From Lachnospiraceae bacterium (GTDB lineage Bacteria > Bacillota > Clostridia > Lachnospirales > Lachnospiraceae), in NCBI GenBank assembly GCA_009911505.1, contig QXXL01000049.1, positions 1-45,715 on the forward strand: a stretch of DNA of 45,715 nt. The letters run 5' to 3'. The translations under genes and the position numbers were made by a program. The notes under the pieces were generated by a model that was given only the letters and a program-made list of their open reading frames with translations, was not told where the DNA came from and did no database searches. This document shows, piece by piece, positions 1 through 7,949 of the stretch (position 1 is the stretch's first letter; each line of letters begins with the position of its first letter).

Positions 1-748
1 CCTTTTTATCTCGCCAAACTGACGGATAACAGTGGATTATCTATCAATTAATTTATTGTTGTTTTTAATATATAAATTAATATTTTCAAATCACATTATA
101 ACACACAAATCTCCAAATGTCATCAATATTATTTTATTACAAAAAAATTTGTCGAAAAATATTTGATTTATTATTTTATTTACCGATTAGATAATTTTTA
201 TTATAGACATTTAAAATATACTTATCAACTAATTTAAATCAAATCTTCCTACTTAATTCACACTTCTTTACCTCTTAAATCTTTTCGTTTCTATCTTAGT
301 ACATGATTATTCCATATATAAAAAGCTAAATAACATCATAAAAATATCTATTACCAATATCAATTATCTAAACTTCTTAATACTCATTCTCCTGTCTATA
401 AACCACTAAACAGCAACTTGATTAGCTTTCGTCTTCCCATATTGCTGCCAAGGAAATTCCAATATAGCTTTAGTACTACAACAAACGACCCTGACTACAT
501 TACTAAATGCTTGACAGCCAAAAGTACACCATATTGCATAAATAACACCCCCTCTGCAGGCCAACCAAAACCGTAATCAGTCTCAGAGGGCAGGTTATGA
601 GTCTAGAGCCTTGTGATGAGGTTTAGAAACCCTTAACCCCTGAACACAACCCCAGACACATACCCTGCCCTCTGACTAACGAACCCTTTGCCCCGTAAAC
701 TATAACCATTTCTTAATCAAAACCAAAATCTAAAGCAGCCAACGCCCA
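1..748. other. AT-rich intergenic region without a convincing gene
   Basis: The first 540 bases are strongly AT-rich with stops in all frames, and I see no gene. A short open stretch of about 50 codons on the minus strand (about 405-560) has a Cys-rich translation, no good ribosome binding site and no family I recognise. From 579 to 677 lies a long inverted repeat, listed separately. The composition contrasts with the moderately AT-rich blaR1-like gene that follows, so this may be the edge of another accessory region outside the window. Confidence 0.6.
579..677. repeat. 99-bp imperfect inverted repeat (rod-like structure)
   Basis: The arm CAGAGGGCAGG at 584-594 is exactly complementary to CCTGCCCTCTG at 664-674. 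Pairing extends outward (AGT with ACT) and inward through interrupted matches (TATG/CATA, GTCT/AGAC, TTGTG/CACAA) to an inner hairpin GGTTT-AGAAACC near 620-631. The result is an elongated rod like that of a structured RNA or a hairpin mobile element. It lies downstream of the blaR1-like gene. Neither strand shows a strong T-tract, so it is not a typical intrinsic terminator. Confidence 0.55.
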
Positions 749-2674
749 TTATCCTTCCACACCATAAAACTGTATTTTCCAGTTATTATCCTGTTTCACC
801 AGCCCAAATGTTAAATACAGGAACATATCTTCATAGCTGCTGTCTCTAAATTCCAGGGAAACAAAATATCTTCCATTTTCAATCTTCTTATCGTCAGAAT
901 CAGATAATCCTTTCACGGTTAAATCACTAATCGAACCTATACCTTCATATCCATCCACCTCGCCAACATATGTACTTGCTAGAAATTTCTGCATGGTATC
1001 AATATTACCATTAAAATATGCTGTTGCAAATCCATCCACAAGATTTCTAATTTCCTGACAATCTTCATCCTTCAGATATTCACTTGCCGTGTCCGGGCTA
1101 TCGCTTTTTATGCCGTTTGTCTCTGCAGAGAGCGCAAAAGTATCCGCAATCACAGGCAGTTCCCGTCCCCAGCCTTCTTCAAATTCAACCGGATACGAAT
1201 AGAATATTACCCATACGTCTTGTTCGGATCCTTTCAAACTGGCATGATATACCAAATCCCCATCCTGATAGCCTTCCTCTGCCGTATAACCATGTTCTTC
1301 CAGATTCTGGGCAACGGAATCGATCGATTTGCCTTCATAATGCGTGATCCAAAGCTGAACCTGCTCATTTACTATCGCAGTCCATGTGTGGGAATCGGAC
1401 TGTTTCCATTCGTTATCAGGCAGATAGATGGAATATCCGTCACCAACCGCAAGCGTAGCTTGCTTTTGCTCCTCTTCCCCTTCTTTGGAAAAGGTAAGCA
1501 TAGTTGTATTTTTCAACGTATCATCTTCATTCGCAGAATCCTTATCCGACATCTGTCCGGTTGGGACTGTTTTCTCCTCCGGCTGGCCGGATGCATTCTG
1601 TATCCCGTTGTTTCCTGTATTTTCTTTTCCCGCAGGCTGCTCCGTAGTAGCACAGCCTACCAGCGTCCCAAGACTGATTGTTAAAATAACGGCACAGATT
1701 AATATGCAAATCCCGTTTTTCTTTCCTTTTTTTATTAAAATATTTTTAAAACGTTTTTTCATAATTTTTTTCCCTCCATAAAATTGCGTTGTGAATGCGG
1801 TTCTTCTGGAACATCGCTTATGAAGCATAGACAACAATGTTTCCGTATACGCTTTGCGTACAGCATAACCCGTGTCTTTTGTCACTCTTTCATCACAGGA
1901 CAGCTCCATATCAATAATGGCCTCCTTATGCAGAATCCAGATCAGTGGGTTAAACCAGTGAAAAGCATTTGCTATTACAAGAAGCAGTTTAAAATATATA
2001 TCTCCCCGTTTTAAATGAACCAGCTCATGCTTTAAGATAAAAAATAATTCTTCCAAGCTGTATTGTTCTTTTGGCAGAACTACAACAGGTTTAATAAAAC
2101 CTATTATCATAGGGCTTTCCGCTTCGTAATACTCCATCACATGTATGCTACGCCTAATATGTAATTCACATTTCAGTTTTTCTATCTGGCTTAAAGCCTT
2201 TACATCTTCTATCATTCTCCCATTTTTTATCAATTGCCGCTTATAGTAAAAATAGCTGATGAAATGTACAGCTATAAAAATCAAACTGCCAACTATCCAG
2301 ACAAAAGCTACGATATCCAGCATTGTAATACCTGTATCGTTCTTTTCGGTCTGCGCTTTAATCGGAGCTGTCATTTGCGCCGGTATCTCAACCACAATCC
2401 GCCTATGCGGCACCGTTACGCCAGTTAAATCGCCTGTATATTTTTCTTTCGATCCAGCTACAGTTTGATTTTGCTTTTGTGCCCCTCCTATAACAAGCTG
2501 CCCGTTTATTCCGCTAATAGGAACAAGCAGCCGTAATGCAAGAAAAATCCAAATTAGGTATTTCCACTTTGCGGCATATCTTTTGTCTAACAATGGTGAT
2601 AATGATATCAATACAATAATTATTAATCCGACAGATACAGAAATTCCTAAAATGACTAAAAATAAACTTGCCAT
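749..2674 (-). CDS. BlaR1-type M56 membrane metalloprotease (antirepressor)
   Basis: The 641-residue protein has N-terminal transmembrane segments and a family M56 zinc-protease signature, HELVHLKRGD, near residues 215-225, followed by the W-F-N-P-L segment typical of BlaR1/MecR1 proteins. Another transmembrane segment lies near residues 320-340. In known systems such a protein senses a signal outside the cell and triggers cleavage of the partner repressor. The start ATG overlaps the stop of the BlaI-type gene by one base (TAATG), showing translational coupling. The outer region is not the usual penicillin-binding domain: it is a Ser/Thr/Glu-rich linker, a compact domain rich in Trp and Tyr, and a C-terminal part resembling NTF2-like folds. 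The signal is therefore probably not a beta-lactam; this is inference. Confidence 0.88.
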   Translation of the reverse strand: MASLFLVILGISVSVGLIIIVLISLSPLLDKRYAAKWKYLIWIFLALRLLVPISGINGQLVIGGAQKQNQTVAGSKEKYTGDLTGVTVPHRRIVVEIPAQMTAPIKAQTEKNDTGITMLDIVAFVWIVGSLIFIAVHFISYFYYKRQLIKNGRMIEDVKALSQIEKLKCELHIRRSIHVMEYYEAESPMIIGFIKPVVVLPKEQYSLEELFFILKHELVHLKRGDIYFKLLLVIANAFHWFNPLIWILHKEAIIDMELSCDERVTKDTGYAVRKAYTETLLSMLHKRCSRRTAFTTQFYGGKKIMKKRFKNILIKKGKKNGICILICAVILTISLGTLVGCATTEQPAGKENTGNNGIQNASGQPEEKTVPTGQMSDKDSANEDDTLKNTTMLTFSKEGEEEQKQATLAVGDGYSIYLPDNEWKQSDSHTWTAIVNEQVQLWITHYEGKSIDSVAQNLEEHGYTAEEGYQDGDLVYHASLKGSEQDVWVIFYSYPVEFEEGWGRELPVIADTFALSAETNGIKSDSPDTASEYLKDEDCQEIRNLVDGFATAYFNGNIDTMQKFLASTYVGEVDGYEGIGSISDLTVKGLSDSDDKKIENGRYFVSLEFRDSSYEDMFLYLTFGLVKQDNNWKIQFYGVEG

Positions 2675-3057
2675 TATTCATCCTCCAATCCATCCAAAAA
2701 ATCTCTAAGTTCTTCAATATCAGAGTTTTTAATTTGCCTATTATTATATAGAGTAGCTATCATATTCTGTATGGAGTTATTGTATAGCTTTTCTAAAAAA
2801 TGTTTACTTGCTCCGGCCTTGTATTCATTTTCTGAAATAACCGAAGTATACAGATTGCTTCCTGTTGAACGATCACAATTGATAAACCCCTTATCAGACA
2901 GTCTCGCCAATGATGTCATTAATGTAGAAAGCTGCCACTTCCTTCTCCCCTGTAACTCTTTTAAAATATAATTTGACGTCACAGGATTTTCACTATCCCA
3001 AACCACCTGCATAATTTCCAATTCCGCTTCCCCTAGCTTTTTTAGTTTATTTCCCAT
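2674..3057 (-). CDS. BlaI/MecI-type winged-helix repressor
   Basis: The 127-residue size and sequence are typical of the BlaI/MecI (Penicillinase_R) family. The N-terminal winged helix includes L-G-E-A-E-L-E-I-M-Q-V-V-W and the recognition segment W-Q-L-S-T-L-M-T-S-L-A-R-L; the C-terminal helices are for dimerisation and carry the protease-cleavage region. It would bind the two dyads in its own promoter and repress itself and the downstream protease gene. A clear GAGGTGG ribosome binding site lies 6 bases before the ATG. The gene is first in a two-gene operon, and the TAATG overlap with the blaR1-like gene fixes the gene order. Confidence 0.92.
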   Translation of the reverse strand: MGNKLKKLGEAELEIMQVVWDSENPVTSNYILKELQGRRKWQLSTLMTSLARLSDKGFINCDRSTGSNLYTSVISENEYKAGASKHFLEKLYNNSIQNMIATLYNNRQIKNSDIEELRDFLDGLEDE

Positions 3058-3070
3058 GTATTACCACCTC

Positions 3071-3119
3071 ATTATACGTTTGTATAATTCATTATACATA
3101 CGTATAATATCCTTGTCAA
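3071..3119 (-). promoter_or_regulatory. BlaI-type promoter with two dyad operators
   Basis: Read on the minus strand, TTGACA (3114-3119) is followed after exactly 17 bases by TATAAT (3091-3096), an ideal sigma-A promoter. Two near-palindromes overlap it: ATTATACATACGTATAAT at 3091-3108, inside the spacer and -10, and ATTATACGTTTGTATAAT at 3071-3088, at the expected transcription start. Both resemble the TACA/TGTA half sites bound by BlaI/MecI repressors. Occupancy would block polymerase directly. Confidence 0.88.
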
Positions 3120-3183
3120 GTGAAAGTTTATTTTTTCACACCCCCTTGTATTCAACAGGCTTCCAATTCACCTTATAAGGCAA

Positions 3184-3218
3184 AAATAAGGCCGGGAACC
3201 TGTTTTTAGATTCCCGGC
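3184..3218 (-). terminator. Intrinsic terminator after the DUF1016 gene
   Basis: An 8-bp perfect stem, GCCGGGAA (3191-3198) with TTCCCGGC (3211-3218), is followed on the minus strand by CTTATTTTTG. It lies about 30 bases past the stop codon of the gene ending at 3250, as expected for a rho-independent terminator. Confidence 0.8.
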
Positions 3219-3249
3219 ATGCTATTCTTCAATTTATTCAAATGTCAAT

Positions 3250-4215
3250 TTACTCAGTGATAACCTCATTCTTGTCTTTACAAATAAGTATACCTATTGT
3301 CGGATTATCCTGTTCTGTTTTCATCTGTTTATTGACAGCCGCAACATATAAATTTAATTGACCTGTAAATTCTGGCCTGAATTTTTTTGTTTTTAGCTCT
3401 ACGACAACATAGCGCTGAAGACGGGCATGGTAAAAAAGCAAATCTATATAAAAATCCCTTTCATCAACATGCAAATGCACTTGCCTGTCAAAATACGAAC
3501 AATCTGTGCCTAATTCCAATAGAAACTGCGTCGTTTGACTGCTAATGGCATACTCTAACTCTTTTTCATCACATTTTTCCGCCAAAGCCAGGAAGTCTAA
3601 ATTGTATGTATTCTTCAATGTTTGCTCCGTCAAATCAGACTGTGGCTCTGGTAATTTTTGTTGAAAATTGGTAAGGGCTTTGCCCGGCTGGCCATACAGG
3701 CCGCTATCTATTTGATGTTCTAAAACAGCTCTGCTCCAACCGTTTTCCATTGTATTTTTGGCATAAAATAAGGCCTCTTCTATATTTTTACATTTGCAGA
3801 TAATCCTCTGATTATGTCCCCACGGAATAGATTTAATTATCTTTTCAATCAATTCCATTTGGCTTTCAGGTTTTAAGCCATTTTTATTTGAATTATAAAA
3901 TTCGTACCAGTATCGTATGCTTTTTAAATTTTGTACCGAAAAATCCGACATATTGGGGAAAGCTTTTTGTAAATCCCAGCTCACAGTCTCAAGAAACAAT
4001 TCTCCCCATTTTGCATTTTTTTGCTTTAAAACAATTTCTCTGCCTACATCCCAATACAAGTCGAGCAGATTATATTCCTCCTTAACAGAGACCTTTATCT
4101 GGCTTTGTTTTATTCTATCTTTTATTTTTTCTATCCAAGCTTTATATCCATCCTCCACTACAAATCCTATCTGTCCATCTGCCACTTCGATATTCCTCCA
4201 ATCATGATATCCCAT
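3250..4215 (-). CDS. DUF1016/YhcG-type PDDEXK nuclease, C-terminus short
   Basis: This 321-residue protein matches the DUF1016 (YhcG) layout. The N-terminal half contains L-L-x-L-Y-W-D-V-G-R-E-I and W-G, then the W-Y-x-F-Y segment. The C-terminal half is a PDDEXK nuclease core with D-F-Y-I-D-L-L-F-Y-H (near residues 258-267) and V-V-V-E-L-K (near 273-278). It ends at I-C-K-D-K-N-E-V-I-T-E, whereas relatives usually continue with a further segment of some 20-40 residues, so the tail may be lost. The annotated ATG has AGGA directly against it. An in-frame GTG at 4185, nine bases after GGAGG, is an alternative start. It has its own terminator and no restriction-modification partner nearby. Its biological role is not established. 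Confidence 0.82.
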   Translation of the reverse strand: MGYHDWRNIEVADGQIGFVVEDGYKAWIEKIKDRIKQSQIKVSVKEEYNLLDLYWDVGREIVLKQKNAKWGELFLETVSWDLQKAFPNMSDFSVQNLKSIRYWYEFYNSNKNGLKPESQMELIEKIIKSIPWGHNQRIICKCKNIEEALFYAKNTMENGWSRAVLEHQIDSGLYGQPGKALTNFQQKLPEPQSDLTEQTLKNTYNLDFLALAEKCDEKELEYAISSQTTQFLLELGTDCSYFDRQVHLHVDERDFYIDLLFYHARLQRYVVVELKTKKFRPEFTGQLNLYVAAVNKQMKTEQDNPTIGILICKDKNEVITE

Positions 4216-4913
4216 TCCTATATATTTACTATTTTATCATATTTGAAAGAATTTTTCACTTTTTAAGAAAAAACAGTGTATTAGCTTTTCGCCGTCGCCG
4301 CTTTCCTTTTGGTATGTTCCGCCAAACTATTTATTATACTGCACAAGGAGAAAAAAGGAAAGGCAGTGTAAGTCCCGCCGGAGGCGCCTGCCTCCGTTGG
4401 ACAAATGGAGATCCGCTCTCCCCAAACCCCTTATGCGCTCCATCCTCCGGAACAGCGTGAAACAAATTGACAATTCAAAAAAATAGCCAGCCTGAAATTG
4501 GATTATAAAGCGGTGCCCCTTGTCCTGTTTTTTGGCAGGAACTCCCGGGAGAAAAGGCAGCTACCAAATAGACTGCAAAGGAGATAGTCCAGGAAAGGAA
4601 AATGAAACCATGAGCGAAAAGATCAAGTGTATGTTAAAAAATGGGATACGGAATCATTGTGCATCAAGATTTCTTTAAATTCCTAACTATTAGTATACCG
4701 CTCATAAATGTCAAAAATTTTACTGTTGGTTTCATCCAATCATTCCAATGCCGCTGATATAAGGACATTCGTATCAACTAGAACCCTCATGCATTTCCGT
4801 CCTCATTTCTCAATTCTTTCACAAGCGTCATATTTCATCGTAAGATGCAAAACCTGCCCGTTCGCCTGCCATTTTTAAAAACTCTATATCATAAAATACG
4901 TTATTCTTTTTTA
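4216..4913. other. Gene graveyard with mobile-element debris
   Basis: This stretch of about 700 bases holds no intact gene. From about 4280 to 4460 the sequence is suddenly GC-rich and on the minus strand reads like a fragment of a longer coding region with stops. At 4610-4678 a plus-strand reading frame starts well (GGAAAGG a few bases before ATG) but stops after 22 codons, as if a gene had been cut off just after its start. From 4740 to about 4917 are remains of a toxin-antitoxin pair, listed separately. The mix of compositions and truncated ends suggests several insertion and deletion events between the nuclease gene and the capsule locus. Confidence 0.6.
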
Positions 4914-4917
4914 TCAG
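4740..4917 (-). pseudogene. Decayed PIN-type toxin-antitoxin module
   Basis: On the minus strand the ATG at 4790 opens M-R-V-L-V-D-T-N-V-L-I-S-A-A-L-E and then hits TGA at 4740-4742. V-D-T-N-V is the first acidic motif of VapC-like PIN-domain ribonucleases, so only the N-terminal tip survives. Overlapping its start by ATGA is the end of another frame, M-T-L-V-K-E-L-R-N-E-D-G-N-A, which looks like an antitoxin tail. Further upstream, in a frame shifted by one base, is Y-D-I-E-F-L-K-M-A-G-E-R-A-G-F-A-S-Y-D-E, which looks like the preceding antitoxin segment. The gene order and ATGA overlap fit type II modules. No functional product is expected. The remnant abuts the stop of the VanZ gene. Confidence 0.7.
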
Positions 4918-5492
4918 GTTTTCTCTTTACCCTTTAAAATAATATAACATGATTTATATAACCATTCTACCATCCTGCAAATGAAATAGCCAATTAACAT
5001 TCCTAATATATTAGTTAAAATATCATCTACAATAAATAATCCTAATCTGGTAATTAATTGCATTATTTCAATAACTAAACTACTAAAAAATCCTACTAAC
5101 AAGGATATACTTAATTTTCTAAATGGGGCGGCTAATAAATATAATAATATTGCAAGAGGAATTAACATTAGAATATTTTCATACATATACTTGGGATAAA
5201 CTAATGTCCTATTAAACGTACTAAATGGCCGTAAATTAATATATGTATCACTATGTTTTTCCCTTGACAAAAAAGTGATCCCAATTACTATATAAACATA
5301 TAACGACAAGAAAGCCATTTCCACAGACTTAATAAATAATACAATATATTTACCTAAAGTACTTCCATGTTGTTTTATATAATAACTACCAATTATAAAC
5401 GTCACAAAAAACGTAAATACTGCAATTTTACTTCCTTGCCCAGCATACATAAAAAAGAATTTAAAAATATCCTGTTTTATAATTTGCAACAT
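4914..5492 (-). CDS. VanZ-family membrane protein
   Basis: The 192-residue protein has four to five hydrophobic segments and the VanZ-family pattern: N-L-R-P-F near residue 90, an N-x-x-M-L-I-P-L segment, then S-L-V-I-E-I-M-Q, D-D-I-L-T-N and G-M-L-I-G-Y near the end. VanZ proteins are integral membrane proteins; the founding member gives low-level teicoplanin resistance by an unknown mechanism, and relatives are frequent in or near surface-polysaccharide loci. Here it is the last gene of the capsule locus, 181 bases after the acyltransferase. It shares that cassette's AT-rich composition. Its role here is inferred only as envelope-related. Confidence 0.85.
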   Translation of the reverse strand: MLQIIKQDIFKFFFMYAGQGSKIAVFTFFVTFIIGSYYIKQHGSTLGKYIVLFIKSVEMAFLSLYVYIVIGITFLSREKHSDTYINLRPFSTFNRTLVYPKYMYENILMLIPLAILLYLLAAPFRKLSISLLVGFFSSLVIEIMQLITRLGLFIVDDILTNILGMLIGYFICRMVEWLYKSCYIILKGKEKT

Positions 5493-5673
5493 ATTTTACT
5501 TCTCCAAATTCTCAGTTAAGTTATCCCAACTATAAATAAAAGACTATGATCTTTTTATCTATTGTATCGCAAATTTTTGTATGCAACTATAAACAATAAA
5601 TTACTAAAAATATTCAAAACATTTTATCTAATTTCCTCTTATAATTGGGATACCCGTACAAATTCTACAGCAT

Positions 5674-6381
5674 TTACAATCTATCCTTTAAAGTGTCTTC
5701 TATAAAACATTCATAATTAGAATATTTCCTCTGTTCTGCTATCACACTCAGACTTTTTTCTCTGCTCCCCCCCCAATTTAATATCTTCTGATATTCACTT
5801 GGCATATGGTTTGAAATATCATAGAAAAGCGGAAAATAATCCCTGAATATTTCTTTAGGCGGGATACTTCCAAACCTTTCATAATATTTATATACCATTT
5901 CTTTTGCATCACTTATATAATTCTTCTTTCTTTTGTTATAATAATCATCTAATTTCATAATCACTTTAGCTGGATTTCCTGCCACAACACAATTATCCGG
6001 AATATCTTTCGTAATTATACTTCCTGCTCCTATTATTACATTGTTACCAACATGTACACCACGTAATATAACAGTATGCATACCAATAAAAACATTATCA
6101 CCAATTTCAACGCTTTTATTAGAGGCAATTATCTCTCCAGTCTTATTCTTAAATACACTCCATGCTAAATCATGACAAAGTACAACTATATTACCGGTAA
6201 ATTCAACATTGTTACCAATTTTTATCAAAAAAGGCTGAGTAACATCAATATTAATAGTTCTTGGCGCATGGAAAGTACAATGCTCACCTATCTGTACACC
6301 TCGTTTTCTTAAATAATTAATATAAGACTCTGAAGAAGCCCTTTCCCTGTAAATTATTTTTTTTATAATTTTTTTTATCAT
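5674..6381 (-). CDS. Left-handed beta-helix acyltransferase (sugar O-acetyltransferase type)
   Basis: The 235-residue protein has the hexapeptide-repeat pattern of left-handed beta-helix acyltransferases between about residues 35 and 145, with [14 protein letters not shown] and [18 protein letters not shown], ending in [12 protein letters not shown]. The His in G-M-H is at the usual catalytic position. Such enzymes move acetyl or another acyl group from an acyl-CoA to a sugar hydroxyl. In this setting it would decorate the repeat unit of the polysaccharide. The last 90 residues are Lys- and Tyr-rich and outside the helix. The exact substrate cannot be read from sequence. Confidence 0.87.
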   Translation of the reverse strand: MIKKIIKKIIYRERASSESYINYLRKRGVQIGEHCTFHAPRTINIDVTQPFLIKIGNNVEFTGNIVVLCHDLAWSVFKNKTGEIIASNKSVEIGDNVFIGMHTVILRGVHVGNNVIIGAGSIITKDIPDNCVVAGNPAKVIMKLDDYYNKRKKNYISDAKEMVYKYYERFGSIPPKEIFRDYFPLFYDISNHMPSEYQKILNWGGSREKSLSVIAEQRKYSNYECFIEDTLKDRL

Positions 6382-6443
6382 TCTATATCCCCTTTATTAG
6401 TTCTAATATATTTCATTATTTTATATGAGTAATTAGAACTTAG

Positions 6444-7916
6444 TTACATGCGTTTGATTTTTTTTAAGATCATATTAAAATAATAATAAACCATATCCTC
6501 TTTCCATATAAACAATACGCAAAAATAAACAACAACAAATATGACAAAAGTTCCTGCTAATTGAAATAAAGGAAATAAATCTTGCATGAATATTTTTAAG
6601 GTTACTAAAATAACTCCTGACAGAATATTAGCAATGATTATTTTGTAATAAGAAGCTTTATGTAAAACTTGCCTAAAAATATCCTTTACATAATAGATTT
6701 GAATAGACGCAACAATAAACTCTGTAACAACTGTTGCGAATGCTGCTCCACTTGCCCCATAATATGGTATTAAAGACGCATTAATTATTAAATTAATCAA
6801 TGCACCGCAAATTGTTGAGTACATTGTTTGCCTTTCTAATCCAAAGGGAGCCAAAATTTGCATACAAGCAACATTCCCAATACCTAATGGCAATAATGCA
6901 AACATAATGATTCTCATACATCCAACACAAGATTGGTATTCAGCCCCACCTAAAATATTTATTACTGAAGATGCCATAATAATAAAATAAACTGTAACAG
7001 GCAAACCAGTAATTAAAACAAACTGTAATGACTTTTTAATTATACTGTAGAAGGCTTCTTTATCATTTTTACTTAAATAATAAGATACCCTCGGTAATAC
7101 AACGGGTCCTAAAGCAGAAATAATCTGGGCTAAAACCAATTTAACTTTTGTAGATAGATCATAAAACGCAACTTGCCTATTATTTGATAAAAATCCCAAC
7201 ATAACTGTATCCATGTTTGCATAAATAGATACCGAAATTGATAATCCAAAAAAAGTAAGAATAGGTTTTAAATGACGCTTAAATTGATAATCATTAAATC
7301 TTCTAAATTCAAGAAAATTCCTAGAATTCCATAAATTTAGCAAATTAGAACCCACTCCGCTTAATACAGACAATATACCATATAATATATAATCAGAAGG
7401 CTTATGAATAAATAAAAATAGCAAAACTATTGATACAATTTTAAAAGATATATTTCGCACTGTTATATACCGATACTGCTCAATAGCCTGATAAAACCAT
7501 TCCATTCCCAGTGAATTCAACAAAATTGATATAGAATAAATGAAAAGCAGAAGCGGCTCATTTTGTAATTTAGGAATTAAAATAAAACTGAAAATAAGAG
7601 CAACATAAGATATACCCACAGATATAAAATTAATAAGCAGCAATTCCTGAACTGTCTTGGATAACTTCTCACGGTTATCACGGCATTGTGCGCAGATCCT
7701 TATCCCATAAGTTGGTATACCTAACTGGGCAAAAACCGAAAAATAACTTATGACCGATGCCACAAAAGCTACCTTTCCATTCCCCTCCCCTCCGAGAACT
7801 CTGGTTACATATGGTAACATAATTAATGGAAAAATAACTTGGGATATTTTTAATATTACATTCATCACAAAATTAAATTTCACACTTTGAACCTCAATTT
7901 GTCTCTTAGTATCCAT
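6444..7916 (-). CDS. Wzx-type polysaccharide flippase
   Basis: About 490 residues with some 12-14 hydrophobic segments and the N-terminal pattern of the polysaccharide transporter (MATE/MOP) family: F-N-x-x-x-N-V-I-L-K, then P-Y-V-T-R-V-L-G. It would flip the lipid-linked repeat unit across the membrane. I prefer the ATG at 7916, because GGAG lies six bases before it; a longer reading from a GTG at 7928 would overlap that ribosome binding site. It lies between a GT4 glycosyltransferase and the acyltransferase and belongs to the AT-rich cassette. It is the only flippase in the window. Confidence 0.92.
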   Translation of the reverse strand: MDTKRQIEVQSVKFNFVMNVILKISQVIFPLIMLPYVTRVLGGEGNGKVAFVASVISYFSVFAQLGIPTYGIRICAQCRDNREKLSKTVQELLLINFISVGISYVALIFSFILIPKLQNEPLLLFIYSISILLNSLGMEWFYQAIEQYRYITVRNISFKIVSIVLLFLFIHKPSDYILYGILSVLSGVGSNLLNLWNSRNFLEFRRFNDYQFKRHLKPILTFFGLSISVSIYANMDTVMLGFLSNNRQVAFYDLSTKVKLVLAQIISALGPVVLPRVSYYLSKNDKEAFYSIIKKSLQFVLITGLPVTVYFIIMASSVINILGGAEYQSCVGCMRIIMFALLPLGIGNVACMQILAPFGLERQTMYSTICGALINLIINASLIPYYGASGAAFATVVTEFIVASIQIYYVKDIFRQVLHKASYYKIIIANILSGVILVTLKIFMQDLFPLFQLAGTFVIFVVVYFCVLFIWKEDMVYYYFNMILKKIKRM

Positions 7917-7949
7917 ACAAGTCTCCACTCAGATTTTTTCGCTAAATTT

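Noticed and set aside
405..560. About 50-codon Cys-rich minus-strand frame
   Set aside because: No plausible start with a ribosome binding site and no recognised similarity; surrounding DNA is non-coding in character.
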